Source: Pomphorhynchus laevis
Lineage: Eukaryota > Acanthocephala > Palaeacanthocephala > Echinorhynchida > Pomphorhynchidae
Assembly: GCA_012934845.2 (NCBI GenBank)
Contig: WNNJ02000245.1
Span: forward strand, 1 to 64,000
DNA length: 64,000 nucleotides
Reading direction: 5' to 3'
In this document: positions 33,995 to 45,542 of the stretch, piece by piece
How positions within the stretch are numbered: the stretch's first letter is position 1
Layout of the letters: each line of letters opens with the position of its first letter
Made by a program: the position numbers and the translations under genes
Notes under the pieces: generated by a model
The model's input: only the letters and a program-made list of their open reading frames with translations
The model's database searches: none
Told to the model about the DNA's origin: nothing

Positions 33995-35560
33995 TGGTGC
34001 CGCACTACCCTTTGTTTTTAAAGCGCCCGATAAAACTATTAAAAGTTTTAATTAAACTAGTAATATTAATTAAACTATACAAATTAAATTAGTAATCTAA
34101 TCAGATCATAGATCACTTTTAAATAAAAGTAATTACCGATAAGTTATACTATTTATAATATTGCGAACAATACTAATAGAATATTAATATTATATTAATA
34201 TTAATATCAATATAATATTAATATTAACAATAATATTTATTACGTGATATCAGCAGAATGAATGTAGTGTATTTTCTAATAACCCTACATTAAAATTTAT
34301 TTGTATCTAAGAGTTTTGGAGATCGAAAATAATGTAAATTGTGCTTTATTGATGTTATATAGAACTTATTTAAAAAATGTTCTATTACTCATTGAAATGG
34401 TAAAATTGCGGAATAAAAAATTAAATGTCAATGTATTTCTTTTGAAGTTATCATTTTAAAATGTCGTCATTTACTCTGTATTTATTATAATTTTCCTTTA
34501 ATGCTGGAAACTATTCACAATTATTTCCAAAGAACGGATAATTATTTTGCAATAAAATTCTTACATATTTCCACTTCCGTTATTGTGAAATAGCGCAGAA
34601 ATTATTAAAATCGTTTGCAATATTTTCCTACTTACGTAATATTACTCAATAGAGGAAACTTATTATTTGCCCTTAAATTTATTTGACTTTTTCTAACACC
34701 CTTTAAGCAAAAAAAAAGTTTCATGCTTAAATTACTCTCTCAACATATCAACGAAAATTATACGATTTTCTTTTTAACACGTGCGTATGAGGTTATTTGT
34801 ATATTGTATTTGAAAAGACAGATTTCCAGTAGAGGAGAATGAACGTAAACGTCAACAAGCAATTTTTGGCGAAAATATAAAAAGTGTTGTTTACGAGAGT
34901 AATTGTGTAATCTTTGCTAACAATACTTTACATAATGGAAATTATGCAGATTGTGCTTTTTACCAAAAATATATTCATTCAAAGCTTTTACAACTTAAAT
35001 TTCTCAAAAACAAATTTAAATAACATTTTAATTGAATTTTAAAATTTACGAAATTTCAAAATTTACTTAAAATTTTGTTATGCAAAGCATAACACTTAAA
35101 AAGTGAAATGGTTTTAAATTTGTTAGTAATAATCTTTAATTTATTTTCTCTCGATGTTTAAATGCCTTGTACAATATAATAGCACATCGAATGTATCATT
35201 GAACATAAAAGTTTAATGTCCAATTATACATTCAATGCGCTTTCAAATTGTTCAGGGCTTTTTTGATCAATAAATTTAAATATTTAATAATTCACAAAAG
35301 TAACCGACTGCTCTTTAAAACATGTATGTGCAAAGAAAAACTGCTAGATATGAGCAAGAAACTACAAAGAAAACAGATTTTATGTAATAACGAAAAAGTA
35401 AAATGTTTATTTAGTAGTAAAAATCATTTTTTAAAGTAACTTCGTTGTTTTATTCGTATTATTCGTGAACTGTAATATATTCTATTTGAAAATGAAATGC
35501 CCTGTATGTATACGATAAAATTTCTTCCCTTATCGAGATTTCCATTTCATTACTTCTAAT
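33995..35560. other. AT-rich region, nothing recognised
   Basis: Contains AT palindromes near 34190-34240. The 63-codon open stretch at 35248-35439 is low-complexity and Lys-rich and has no visible homology. Confidence 0.5.
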
Positions 35561-35564
35561 TGAT

Positions 35565-35815
35565 TAAAAATTATTATATAATCTTTATTAAATATTTTTT
35601 GTAGTATTTACGTTTATTATTTATAGTAACATTAACCAGACAATAATTGTTCGAAAAAGAAGAGATTGGAGCAAACGTCATTCGCATATAAACATAATTA
35701 TACAAATATTTGTTTATTAAATATTTTGTAGTATTTACGTTTTTTATTTATAGTAATATTAAACAGACAAGAATTTAAAAAAAAGCAGAGATTGGAGCAA
35801 ATGTCATTCGCATAT
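35565..35815. repeat. ~128-bp satellite, two units left of LINE D
   Basis: Unit anchors TTGTAGTATTTACG are at 35599 and 35726. Units carry CAGACAAGAATTT and GATTGGAGCAAACGTCATTC. The second unit is cut at CATTCGCATAT (35815), where the LINE begins. These units are more diverged than those on the right. Confidence 0.88.
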
Positions 35816-35862
35816 TGCAAACATCTTGAACGAATAACATACAGTGAAATCATCAAATCACC

Positions 35863-36147
35863 ATGACAGAACAGTCTGCGAATAAGCGATGCTGCCCTTC
35901 TAATTGTCAAACAGCTGTTTGTAAGGGCTGTATGTGCGTTCGAAATAATAAGCAATGCATTAATTGTTGTGCACAACGATGCTCAAATCGAGAACGATTG
36001 ATTCCTTCCAATCAATATAACGACAAACATACAGCAAAATTCTCAACACAATATTCGAACAACGATGAACTGGGAATGACAGTAAACGCCGTGGAGACTA
36101 TCTCCATCGAAATGAAGTGTACTACGGATAATTGCAACGTGTATTAA
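35863..36147 (+). CDS. LINE D ORF1 N-terminus with CXC-like cysteine cluster
   Basis: ATG in good context (CACCATGACAG). Residues 8-45 are a dense Cys array: RCCPSNCQTAVCKGCMC, then QCINCCAQRCSNR, like the tesmin/CXC type of DNA-binding finger. The frame ends at 36147. A second block in the same transcript sense, about 36456-36747, reads ASHLIVRNLPVSESEQQ and YLCPDLSKLEQ, like the RRM-type domain of LINE ORF1 proteins. ORF1 is thus CXC-like plus RRM-like, and broken between. Confidence 0.65.
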   Translation: MTEQSANKRCCPSNCQTAVCKGCMCVRNNKQCINCCAQRCSNRERLIPSNQYNDKHTAKFSTQYSNNDELGMTVNAVETISIEMKCTTDNCNVY

Positions 36148-37029
36148 ACGGTAATCCTTCCGAGAAGGCTTTCTAGAGATTTACTGGCCCAAGATTACCT
36201 GTGTGGATTATGTGCAGCCAAAGCAATCAACGAAACCTGAATTGAAATAACTAAACTTAAAAGCCAGTTAATATCAAATGATTCAAATAGTTGCTGGACA
36301 AACAAAGAGCGTATACATAGAATAGCAAATGAGTCTATCAACTCCTCCCTCAACCGTTGCATCAATTAGCAGGTATATCATGCTGTTTGTTCTTTTCAAC
36401 GCACACCAGAGGTAGATAAATCTTATTCTAAATTAGCAAACTCTCTTGATAGGGAAAGCGCTAGGGCCTCACATCTGATAGTTCGTAATTTACCCGTTTC
36501 TGAAAGCGAGCAACAAGTTATATTAAATCTCTTTGAGGAAATCGGTTGTCCTTTGGTCGGGCAAAAACTAGACTTTCATCGACTCCCTGCACTTCATACT
36601 AACTCCCCTCCGTGGGTTAAGGTAAAAACTAGCGTCAGTCATGTGGAATCATCTTTAAAATCTTCGTTTAAGCTTAAGAATTCATCTCTCTTTCATACGG
36701 TGTACTTGTGCCCTGATTTGTCGAAACTTGAACAAGAGGAACTATAGAGACTACGGAAAGAATTATCCGAATGAAAAAGTCAGACCCAAGTAAGCGATAT
36801 TTTATTAAAGAACATAAGATAGTGGTTTCATCGAGTAGGGAAGCCCACGCAGTAAATGTGAGCTTACCAGTACTCGGCGAAGTTTCGTCTACAGGCAACA
36901 ACAATCTTTCTAACCCAGCCAATATATGACCAACGATTGAAAATGATTTAAAGGTAAATCCTCCTGCAAAACTTCAAGTAAATCATCCGGGGTATCCTCT
37001 AATTGATTCTACTCCACTGCTCCCCAAAT

Positions 37030-39873
37030 CTTCCTGGAAATTAGCCGTTTTAAATATCCGCTCTCTTAGTAACAAGGTTGATTCAATATATGATCTATTC
37101 CTTCATAAATCTTTAGATGTTTTGTTTAACCGAATCTTGGCACGTTGATCAGAATGATTACTCTCTTAAACGCCTCCGCTCTTTAAATCTCTCTGTGGTC
37201 GATAAGGCTCGTCAACGACCTATTAGTTCAAATCGATCAATTAACCACGGTGGTCTTATAGCTTTCTCTCACTATTGGTCTCCATTGCAATCATTACCGT
37301 TGCCATTTGTTCCTCTCACTTTCGAACTAGTTGGGTTCCGTGTAAAAGCCGGCTCGTTGTTTCTCAATATCTACTTATTCTATCGGCCTGGATCATGTCA
37401 TCCATCTGACTCTTTTTTATGTGAACTGTCAAACTTACTTTCTTTCATCTTCCTCTCCGGTTTACCTTGCGTTGTACTAGGTGATATAAATGTTCGCTTA
37501 GACCGTCCTCGTGATTCCAATACACTAAAGACGATTTCTACATTTAACGATCATGATTTTCAAATCATGTCTCCTCATTATTCTTCTGCTACCCATATTC
37601 TTGGCGGTACCCTCGATATTGTTGCCCTACCTATGCATCTTGTCTTCTTCATCGTGCATATTTGACCTGCTCTATCCGACCACTTCCTTGTTACATGTTC
37701 TCTCCCTTTGTTAAAAATCAATGTTCCTTCGAAAATTATCTCGTGTCGTTCTTGGAAATTCCTCGACTTTTCCCTTCTTCGCTCTCATATTAATCGCTCT
37801 CCGTTAATGTATCCTTCTGCTATCTACCAATCTCCTAATTACTTATGTACCCTCTTTGACAATGTATTTTGCTCTATCCTCGATGAAATTCTTCCTTTTA
37901 AAACTTTTGTTCAATCACGGCAAAATCTTGCAACATGGTTCGACTCTGAGTGTGTGACTTCAAAACGCCTCCTGCGTTGTTCTTTCAGAACTTATCATCG
38001 TTATCTCATACTATCTTCAGAACTTGATCCATCCTTTTATCGTAACCAATTCTTTGCTCTTCGTCGTTCGCATAGGCAACTTCTGCGTTCTAAGGCCCGT
38101 AGTTTTTGGCGAAGCAAATTGGCTTCCGCTAATGACTCTCGAACTAAATGGAAAACTCTTAATTCTCTACTTTCTCGTTCCTCTGTCACCTCCACTCTTG
38201 ATCCTTCTCAATTCTCCGATTACCTAATTTCAAAAACTGTTTCTCTAATCCATTCGATCATCGTCCTTCCACAAACTTATTGTATATCGTCTGTTCGTAT
38301 CCCTGAGCTCTTTTATCTACTTGCGGTATCTGAAGATGAGGTATCTTGCCTTCTTATTTCGTTAACTTGTAAGTCCTCTCCTGCCGATCCCATCCCTACT
38401 CGAATTCTCAAATTGTTGTCAACAGACTTCACACCTTTCCTTACCAGCCTCTTTAACTCGTCAATAGTGAATGGAATATTTCCTGTTCTTTGGAAAACGT
38501 CCATTGTTCGTCCCCTACTTAAAAAGCCCTCTCTTGACCCCTCTCTTCCTTCATCTTATCGCCCAATATCAATTCTACCAACCTTATCTAAAATTCTTGA
38601 ACACCTTGTCTTAGATCAGATAAACAAGTATCTCTCTTCATCGCAGCTCTACCCTTCTTTTCAATCTGCTTTCCGCTCCAATCATTCCACCGAACTAGCA
38701 TGTCATAAAGTATTTTCTGATCTGCTCTCCGCTCGTGACAAAGAACTGTGTAGTGTGGTAATATCGCTCGATCTTTCATCTGCATTCGACATTGTCGATC
38801 ACAAAATCCTTCTTTTTCGTCTTCGCTATCACTATGGTTTCTCTTCGTCCACCTTGGCTTGGTTCTCTTCGTATCTCTCCGATCGATCATTTTCCGTCCA
38901 TTCTAATTCAATGTGTTCTCCTCTATCTTCTCTCTCTTGTGGTGTACCTCAAGATTCTGTACTTGGCCCTATTCTATTTACGCTTCTTCTTGGAGATTTA
39001 TCTTGTATAACTAGTAAATTCTGCTTCAGGGTAATGCAGTACGCTGATGATATACTTCTTTATTCTCATTCGTCTCCTCATTCCCTAAGCCAACTTTTCG
39101 TATCCGCATCTAATTGTCTTCGTGCTCTATCAGAACATCTAATTTCTTTGCGCATGTCCTTAAATCCTACCAAATCTAAAGTGTTATGGATTTTACCCTC
39201 CACTGTTTCTGTTATTCCTCCATCTCTGTATCTTCGGGCCACAATTATTCCTGCTGTAGATAAACTAGTATTTCTAGGTATTCACTTCGACAATAACCTG
39301 CATCTCGATCCCTTCATTCGTGATAAAACTAGGTGTTCAAATCTTCTTCTCCGTGATATTCGTCTCGTCAGAAATTCTCTAGATTTTAGTTCTTGTAAAT
39401 CTCTTATCTCCTCCCTTCTTTTCCCACGTATTGATTACTGTCTTAGCCTTCTCGTCTTCTCTTCAAAGTCATCCATTAAACCTCTTCAACGCCTCATTAA
39501 CACTGCGGTTCGCATCCTTTTTCGACTTTGTAAATTCGATCATATATCTTCCTATTTATCAAAACTTGGATGTCTAAGTATTGAACATCGCGTTCGTTTT
39601 CGTCTGCTTTGCCTGACTTATCGCCTTCTCCATTGTAATTCTCCTTCTTATCTTTATCTGCCAACTCTAAGTGAATCTCGCTATCTTTCTACTCACCTAC
39701 GTTCCTGTGATTCTCTTCTGCTACACGTACCTATTCACTCAACCAACTTCGGCCGTCGATCCCTACATATCGCTGCTCCTCTCCTTTGGAATTCCTTACC
39801 TAATCATCTGCGATCATCATCCTCACTCCGCTTTTTCAAAAAGCAGCTAAAATCGATGCTACGAAACGATTAA
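37030..39873 (+). pseudogene. LINE D ORF2: APE endonuclease and CR1-type RT
   Basis: APE motifs: LAVLNIRSLSNKVDS (about 37045), LTESWH, VVLGDINVRLD and ALSDHFLV. RT (37708-39873, 721 codons): RPLLKKPSLDP, SYRPISILPTLSKILE, SAFRSNHSTELA, SLDLSSAFDIVDHKILL, GVPQDSVLGPILF and QYADDILLYS, with the C terminus NFGRRSLHIAAPLLWNSLP typical of CR1/L2. One frameshift near 37115 and one TGA at 37663-37665 separate the parts. The Gly of GVPQGS is Asp here. Otherwise the RT looks well kept and therefore young. Confidence 0.9.
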
Positions 39874-39947
39874 CTTTATTTATCTGTTTTGCTTTTGTGG
39901 GCTTGTAAGCACACAGTCTGTGTGCATTTGCCACATTAAAAAACTTT

Positions 39948-40945
39948 CATACAAACAAAATTAAACAAATATTTGTTTTATTAAATATTTTTGTAGTATT
40001 TACGTTTTTTTATAGTAATATTAACCAGACAAGAATTTTTCGAAAAAGCAGAGATTGGAGCAAACGTCATTCGAATATAAACAAAATTAAACAAATATTT
40101 GTTTTATTAAATATTTTTGTAGTATTTACGTTTTTTATTTATAGTAATATTAAACAGACAAGAATTTTTCGAAAAAAAGAGATTGGAGAAAACGTCATTC
40201 GCATATAAACAAAATTAAACAAATATTTGTTTTATTAAATATTTTTGTAGTATTTACGTTTTTTTATAGTAATATTAACCAGACAAGAATTTTTCGAAAA
40301 AGCAGAGATTGGAGCAAACGTCATTCGCATATAAACAAAATTAAACAAATATTTGTTTTATTAAATATTTTTTGTAGTGTTTACGTTTTTTATTTATAGT
40401 AATATTAACCAGACAAGAATTTTTCGAAAAAGCAGAGATTGGAGCAAACGTCATTCGCATATAAACAAAATTAAACAAATATTTGTTTTATTAAATATTT
40501 TTGTAGTATCTACGTTTTTTATTTATAGTAATATTAACCAGACAAGAATTTTTCGAAAAAGCAGAGATTGGAGCAAACGTCATTCGCATATAAACAAAAT
40601 TAAACAAATATTTGTTTTATTAAATATTTTTGTAGTATTTACGTTTTTTTATAGTAATATTAACCAGACAAGAATTTTTCGAAAAAGCAGAGATTGGAGC
40701 AAACGTCATTCGCATATAAACAAAATTAAACAAATATTTGTTTTATTAAATATTTTTGTAGTATCTACGTTTTTTATTTATAGTAATATTAACCAGACAA
40801 GAATTTTTCGAAAAAGCAGAGATTGGAGCAAACGTCATTCGCATATAAACAAAATTAAACAAATATTTGTTTTATTAAATATTTTTTGTAGTATTTACGT
40901 TTTTTTATAGTAATATTAACCAGACAAGAATTTTTCGAAAAAGCA
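39948..40945. repeat. ~128-bp satellite array, about eight units
   Basis: TTGTAGTAT anchors at 39991, 40117, 40245, 40372, 40501, 40630, 40756 and 40886, spacing 126-130 bp. Units are very similar to each other. Where several successive units have lengths divisible by three they make a spurious 177-codon frame (40377-40910). Confidence 0.93.
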
Positions 40946-41309
40946 GAATTTTTCAAAAAAACAGCTTGTGCAACAATATAATTTTGTGATGTTATAATAT
41001 TATAAAATAATATAATTAAAATTTTATAATTATACCATTATTTGATTACCAACATGAATGATTTAACGTTTGTAAGTTATTTTAATGTCATGCAACAAGT
41101 CATTAAAACTGCTTCACGTTTAAAATTTACTCTATTAAATTACAAAGTTTTTACAATTTAAATCCAAATTAATTATTAAATTTTCATTTAATTACTAAAC
41201 TTTAATTTAATTTTATTTTGTTGCTTCTGTAATCAAAAACCTAATCTACAAATCAAGCTACAATAAAATAAATTCAATAGAATAATAAACAAACTTTTAC
41301 AATAAACTT

Positions 41310-41820
41310 ATTTTTGACAACATCCAAGATGAATGCTTATATGCGCTTATCAGATCACCTTACTGAGTTCACTTAATATTTATAAATAAATATTCGGTAT
41401 AATCAAGAATTTTTTAAATTAATTAATATCTAAAAAATCGCATCTTAGAATTAAGGTTAGAATTCATAAGGATGAAATGCTATGTTATCAGGTACGACCT
41501 TTATTCCTATACACAATACATAAGTGGGGTCAAATTGTTTCAAAAAATGATTTTGTAAAATTAATTATTTTGTAAAACATTTTAAAACACATTTACAATC
41601 GCGTTATATCTTTGACTTGTATTTAAGTTATGGGCTGACTGGGGGAAGTAACACAACTGGGGATGTTCAGAAAAAATTGGATGTGATAACTAACGAACTT
41701 TCATTGAATATGCTGCGATCGTCATTTGCAGTATCCTTAATGATATCAGAGGAAAATGATAAGGCTATTGTGATAGAGAATAAATTGAAGGTACTTTATA
41801 TTGGAATTTGTTTAACATAA
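41310..41820 (+). pseudogene. Inverted duplicate of FBPase exon 2 with flanking intron
   Basis: About 510 bp match 28390-28930 in the opposite orientation. The exon copy (about 41628-41790) keeps the acceptor TATTTAAG and the donor AAG|GTACTT, and has no stop. It encodes [27 protein letters not shown] and [15 protein letters not shown]. There are five amino-acid changes from the real exon (A>T, L>I, L>S, V>I, F>L) and few silent ones, which suggests no selection. No exon 1 or 3 lies nearby on this strand, so it is an orphan exon rather than a second gene, as far as this window shows. Confidence 0.85.
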
Positions 41821-42331
41821 CATAATGTTATGACCATGTTATATAAGATTATTAAAATTGCTTGATCTGAACTGTCAATATGTTTATATTGAATAAATTG
41901 ATAAATAAATAAGTATTTAAATATTTATTAAAATAAATTGATATTTAGTCTTTTAAAAGTACATCTAACTTAAATACAAATTCGTGTTTTGATCTAACTA
42001 CTTTCAACCAAATAAAGTTATATTTACAATTAAATGATAATGATATTAAGATGCTGCTAAATATTTTATCTTTATATAATTGCATTCATTTTTATATTTT
42101 ATTTTAAAAAATTCAATAATTTTTGATAAATTATGTATCTTGAGTTTTATTTGTAAAATAATAAATAACTTTTACTGAAAAATACACTTTTACAATTTAA
42201 ATTGTGCTGATTAAAACGTCAATTGTTTTAAATTTATTTGGTTACTTTTATTTTATCAAATTTAATATTTAGTGTTTCTTTGTATACCGGCAATAATATT
42301 TTTAAATTGATCAATTAATTTTTAAGCTTTT

Positions 42332-42425
42332 AAATAAGATCACCAGAATTCAGGTGATTTCTAATCTATGGTACTCTGATAGCTCTATGTCTTGAATTTA
42401 ACTTTTGAAATTATAACTTTAATCA
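42332..42425. repeat. Dispersed repeat with GAATTC hairpin, copy 1
   Basis: AAATAAGATCACCAGAATTC, AGGTGATTTCTAATCTATGG and TACTCTGATAGCTCTATGTC, followed by CTTGAATTTAAC. It is repeated nearly exactly at 43242-43335 and, diverged, at 43535-43620. TCACC...GGTGA around GAATTC can fold. Family unknown. Confidence 0.75.
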
Positions 42426-42460
42426 AAGTAATTTTATTACTTTAATTCAATAAAACTTAC

Positions 42461-42533
42461 GCGCTGCGGTGAACAAAACAGTTCTAGCAGGCATATTCAA
42501 GCCCATTGAAAACGTTTCAGTTGCAAATAACGC
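42461..42533 (-). CDS. Orphan exon of an MTR4-type exosome RNA helicase
   Basis: A 73-nt exon between a TTGTTGTCAG acceptor and a GTAAGTTTTA donor. It encodes [18 protein letters not shown], helicase motif V of Ski2-like DExH helicases. TVLF followed by TAAR fits MTR4 (TVLFTNARKFDG in human, remembered) better than SKI2 (TVVFDS). MTR4 unwinds RNA for the nuclear exosome. The frame is intact, ending with one base of the Arg codon. I found no neighbouring MTR4 exon in the window. It may be a real exon with very long introns or a displaced copy. Confidence 0.7.
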
Positions 42534-43241
42534 CTGACAACAAATCAAAATCTTCGTAATTATCAAAGACAATTAAAATTATTGTAATGAAATTTCACCT
42601 TATATTTTTTATTTGAATTTATAGATAAATTTTAATTAATTTATAATTAAATAAGAATAATCCATTAAATTTGAAGTCATAATTTAAATACGAAACTTGA
42701 CAAATACGAAAAAATAAACAAAAGAAAATGAAATTTATTTGAGTTAATTAAAAAATCTATTTCTAGTTCATTCATTCTTAATGTCAAAATAAAATAACAT
42801 TTTACTATCAAAGCAGATCAGTTGTAAAAGATAGAAAACACATTTAGTTAATCCATCTCTACAAACTAAGTAAAAGTGTTTGTTAAGCATTCTAGTGAAA
42901 TAAATGCTAGAGCTAAATACTAAAAATTAGAAAATTGATAAATAATTAATAATAAAAAATAAATTATTAATATTTATCAAGAATTTATTAAAAAATTTTA
43001 ATATTTTCATAAGAAAATCATAGCGATATGAGCACTTGAAAATACTATTGATAAAAAAATTTGGCTTAAAAATGTGAGCAATAATTCTCTTCTGGTATTT
43101 TTTAATTGCAAATAAATTTTAAATGAAATGAAATTTATTATTTATTAATGAAATAATAAATTATTTAATTATTTATTATTATTTATTTCTTAAATTTATT
43201 ATTTATTATTTATATAAATAATAAATTAATAAAATTTATTT

Positions 43242-43335
43242 TAAATAAGATCACCAGAATTCAGGTGATTTCTAATCTATGGTACTCTGATAGCTCTATG
43301 TCTTGAATTTAACTTTTGAAATTATAAATTACCTT
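43242..43335. repeat. Dispersed repeat with GAATTC hairpin, copy 2
   Basis: Almost identical to 42332-42425 over about 85 bp, then diverging after TTTTGAAATTATAA. Confidence 0.75.
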
Positions 43336-43534
43336 TAATAAATTTAATATATATTGAATTAAGTACTTTTGAAATTCAATATTTTACAAAATTCAATATA
43401 TACAATTTGTATTAGATATAATACAAATTTTGAAAGTGTTTTTTAATTTCTATTTCATGGCATTTTAATTAAAATTCGTAATATATTAATTCAAAATATG
43501 TATGTCAATATATTAAACGCAAACACCTGAATTC

Positions 43535-43620
43535 TGATCACTAGAATTCAGGTGATCTCTAATCTATAGTACTTTTTGACTGCTCTTGAATTTAACTTTT
43601 AAAATTATAAATAACTTTTA
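43535..43620. repeat. Dispersed repeat with GAATTC hairpin, copy 3 (diverged)
   Basis: ATCACTAGAATTCAGGTGAT and CTCTAATCTATAGTACT match copies 1 and 2 with substitutions and a short deletion. Confidence 0.65.
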
Positions 43621-43844
43621 CTAAATTCAACATTGAATTTGGTAAAATTCAATATATCTAATACAAATATATCGCGATATATATGTATTAGGTAATTTAG
43701 ATAAGCAATAATACATACTGACAACTCAATATCGTAAATTTACATTTACGATATTTTTTATTCATATTACGATATTTTTATTTATATTTTTTATATTTTT
43801 TACGATGTATTTATTAACTTTTTTGAAAGTGTTTCTTTATTTAT

Positions 43845-44430
43845 AACCTGATAGCATAGCAGTTCCTCCTGATGACCTCTAATTCTTATTCTGATACAAC
43901 GTCTGTTATTTATTAGTCAATTCATAAAAATGACGTTTATTTTAAATTTTAATTTTTATTTTAACTTGATTTAAATTATAGAAAATCTAAAAACAATTAT
44001 TAATTTTATTATTTAATTATTAAATTTTGATTTAGCATTATTATGTTTTGTTTAGTTAATAATTATATTAACTAATTATTTAATTTTAATCTAATTTTTA
44101 ATTAGATTAAAATAGATAAGATAGAATCGATTAAAATAGATTTATGAAAGAATTGTTAAATGAATTCATGATTTTTTTGAATTCTTACCGGTCTGACAAT
44201 TTTCGAAATAGATTACCAGACCAGGTAATTAATCTGTGAAATGTAATGATGTTATAATGTTCTGTGCTTCAATTTTAAACATGTGTCTGCAAACATCACG
44301 AACCAATTGCAGCATTAAATAATTTTATTATTTAATTATTAAATTTTGATTTAGCATTATTATGTTTTGTTTAGTTAATAATTATATAAAATACGTAGAC
44401 TCAGTTAGCTGATTTGATTTATTTATATTT
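43845..44430. repeat. Diverged relative of the repeat beside FBPase exon 2
   Basis: ACCTGATAGCATAGCAGTTC, ATTAGTCAATTCATAAAAAT and, near 44400, ACTCAGTTAGCTGAT with CATGCGCATAT resemble parts of 28680-28930. The match is patchy. Confidence 0.4.
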
Positions 44431-45086
44431 CATGCGCATATTGATTTAAAATTTATATTAATACATAAAATAAGCTTAACTATTTAACTGATAAAGACAA
44501 GACAATCAGACAATTATGACCAAACTTGAAGTGACAATTATTTAATTTTACAAGCCATAAATTGTTTTACAGAAATTCATAAGAATTTTCATAAAAATGT
44601 GTAGATGCTAATAATTAAAATTATAAATTTAATTATAAATAATTAGTCGACTTTTTTTGTAAACTGCTGTCAGTCAAATATCAAAATGCTTTTTTTACAC
44701 CAATTTAAATTCAAAATACTTTTTATTCAGTTTTTCAGTATAAAATGCATTATATTTTATTATTAAAATAGTGTGAAAGAGTTAAAAATAGATTAAATAG
44801 ATTAGACTGATATATTCAGCCTGTACAGTTTTAAGACTAAGGTTACATATTTAATATCACGAATTTAATGCATAGACATGTCTTTTAAATCATTTCTGAA
44901 CAATTAATATATTATAAAAAAATAATTTATGTTATTAATATATTATGTAACGCTCAAAGTCACATCCACTAGACTGGCTGCTTTAGTGGTCTGAATATAG
45001 ATTACCATATATTATAATATTATAGCGTCAACTTATAGTTGTGCTGCTATATCAAGAATAGGAACAATACCTGTGAGGATAATTTC

Positions 45087-45542
45087 ATGTTTTTCAGAAT
45101 ACTTTCGTTAGTATCTGAACAAAATCTTGAATAAATTCAATTTACGATTAAAATAATCTCAGGTGTGATCAAACGATTTAATAAAATTTCTATTGAGACA
45201 AAAAATTTCCTGAAAGTTCGAACTCACTCTTTGACGCTAAAATAGCTGTTATTTACTTGATACGGTATTAGAGTTTCATATTAATAAGCTTTTTAATAAA
45301 ATAGCATTCCTTGATGTTTGATTCTGTTGCATTCCCATTAAAATACTATCAAACAGCATCAGAATTTCATATTAATTAGCTTTATAATGAAATAATAACA
45401 AGAGATGTTTGATTGATTTGCCATTCTTATTAAAATACTGTTTCATATTAATTAGCTTTTTAATAAACTAGCAACCCCGAATTTTTGATTCTGTTGAATC
45501 TAAGTAAAATACTTTTAAAGTTCAAAAGAGTTTCATACTAAT
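45087..45542. repeat. Left arm of a 0.45-kb inverted repeat; last 274 bp also directly repeated
   Basis: Matches 48700-49150 in inverse orientation: CGTTTGATCACAC and CTAAAATAACTGTTATTTAC on the right have inverse counterparts here. Bases 45269-45542 are identical to 46709-46982, exactly 1440 bp apart. Internally the sequence is made of ~85-bp diverged units around TTTCATATTAATTAGCTTT. Confidence 0.9.

Larger units (their letters stand above)
35816..39947 (+). mobile_element. LINE D (CR1/L2-like), nearly complete, inside a satellite unit
   Basis: About 4.13 kb. Left satellite ends ...CATTCGCATAT and right satellite resumes CATACAAACAAAATT, so the LINE interrupts a single unit, with CATA as a possible short target duplication. 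It encodes a Cys-rich ORF1 and an ORF2 with APE and RT. Only a few breaks exist, and the RT frame is open over 721 codons. The 3' end is ACATTAAAAAACTTT with no long poly-A. Confidence 0.9.

Noticed and set aside
40377-40910. 177-codon open frame with a four-fold internal repeat
   Set aside because: It is the translation of the ~128-bp satellite. Some units have lengths divisible by three, and neighbouring units break the frame. No protein family.
41628-41820. Start of a second FBPase gene on the plus strand
   Set aside because: Only exon 2 and its flanks are duplicated. No exon 1 lies before it, and no exon 3 motif such as DPLDGSSN lies after it up to 64 kb.
42332-42390. Helitron 3' end (hairpin followed by CTAA-T)
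   Set aside because: The three copies stay identical well past the CTAA, so it is not a terminus. No matching TC 5' end was found.
44190-44330. Mini-exon before a GTAAGAATTC donor (LITWSGNLF)
   Set aside because: Fewer than 50 open bases and no recognisable family. Chance is likely.
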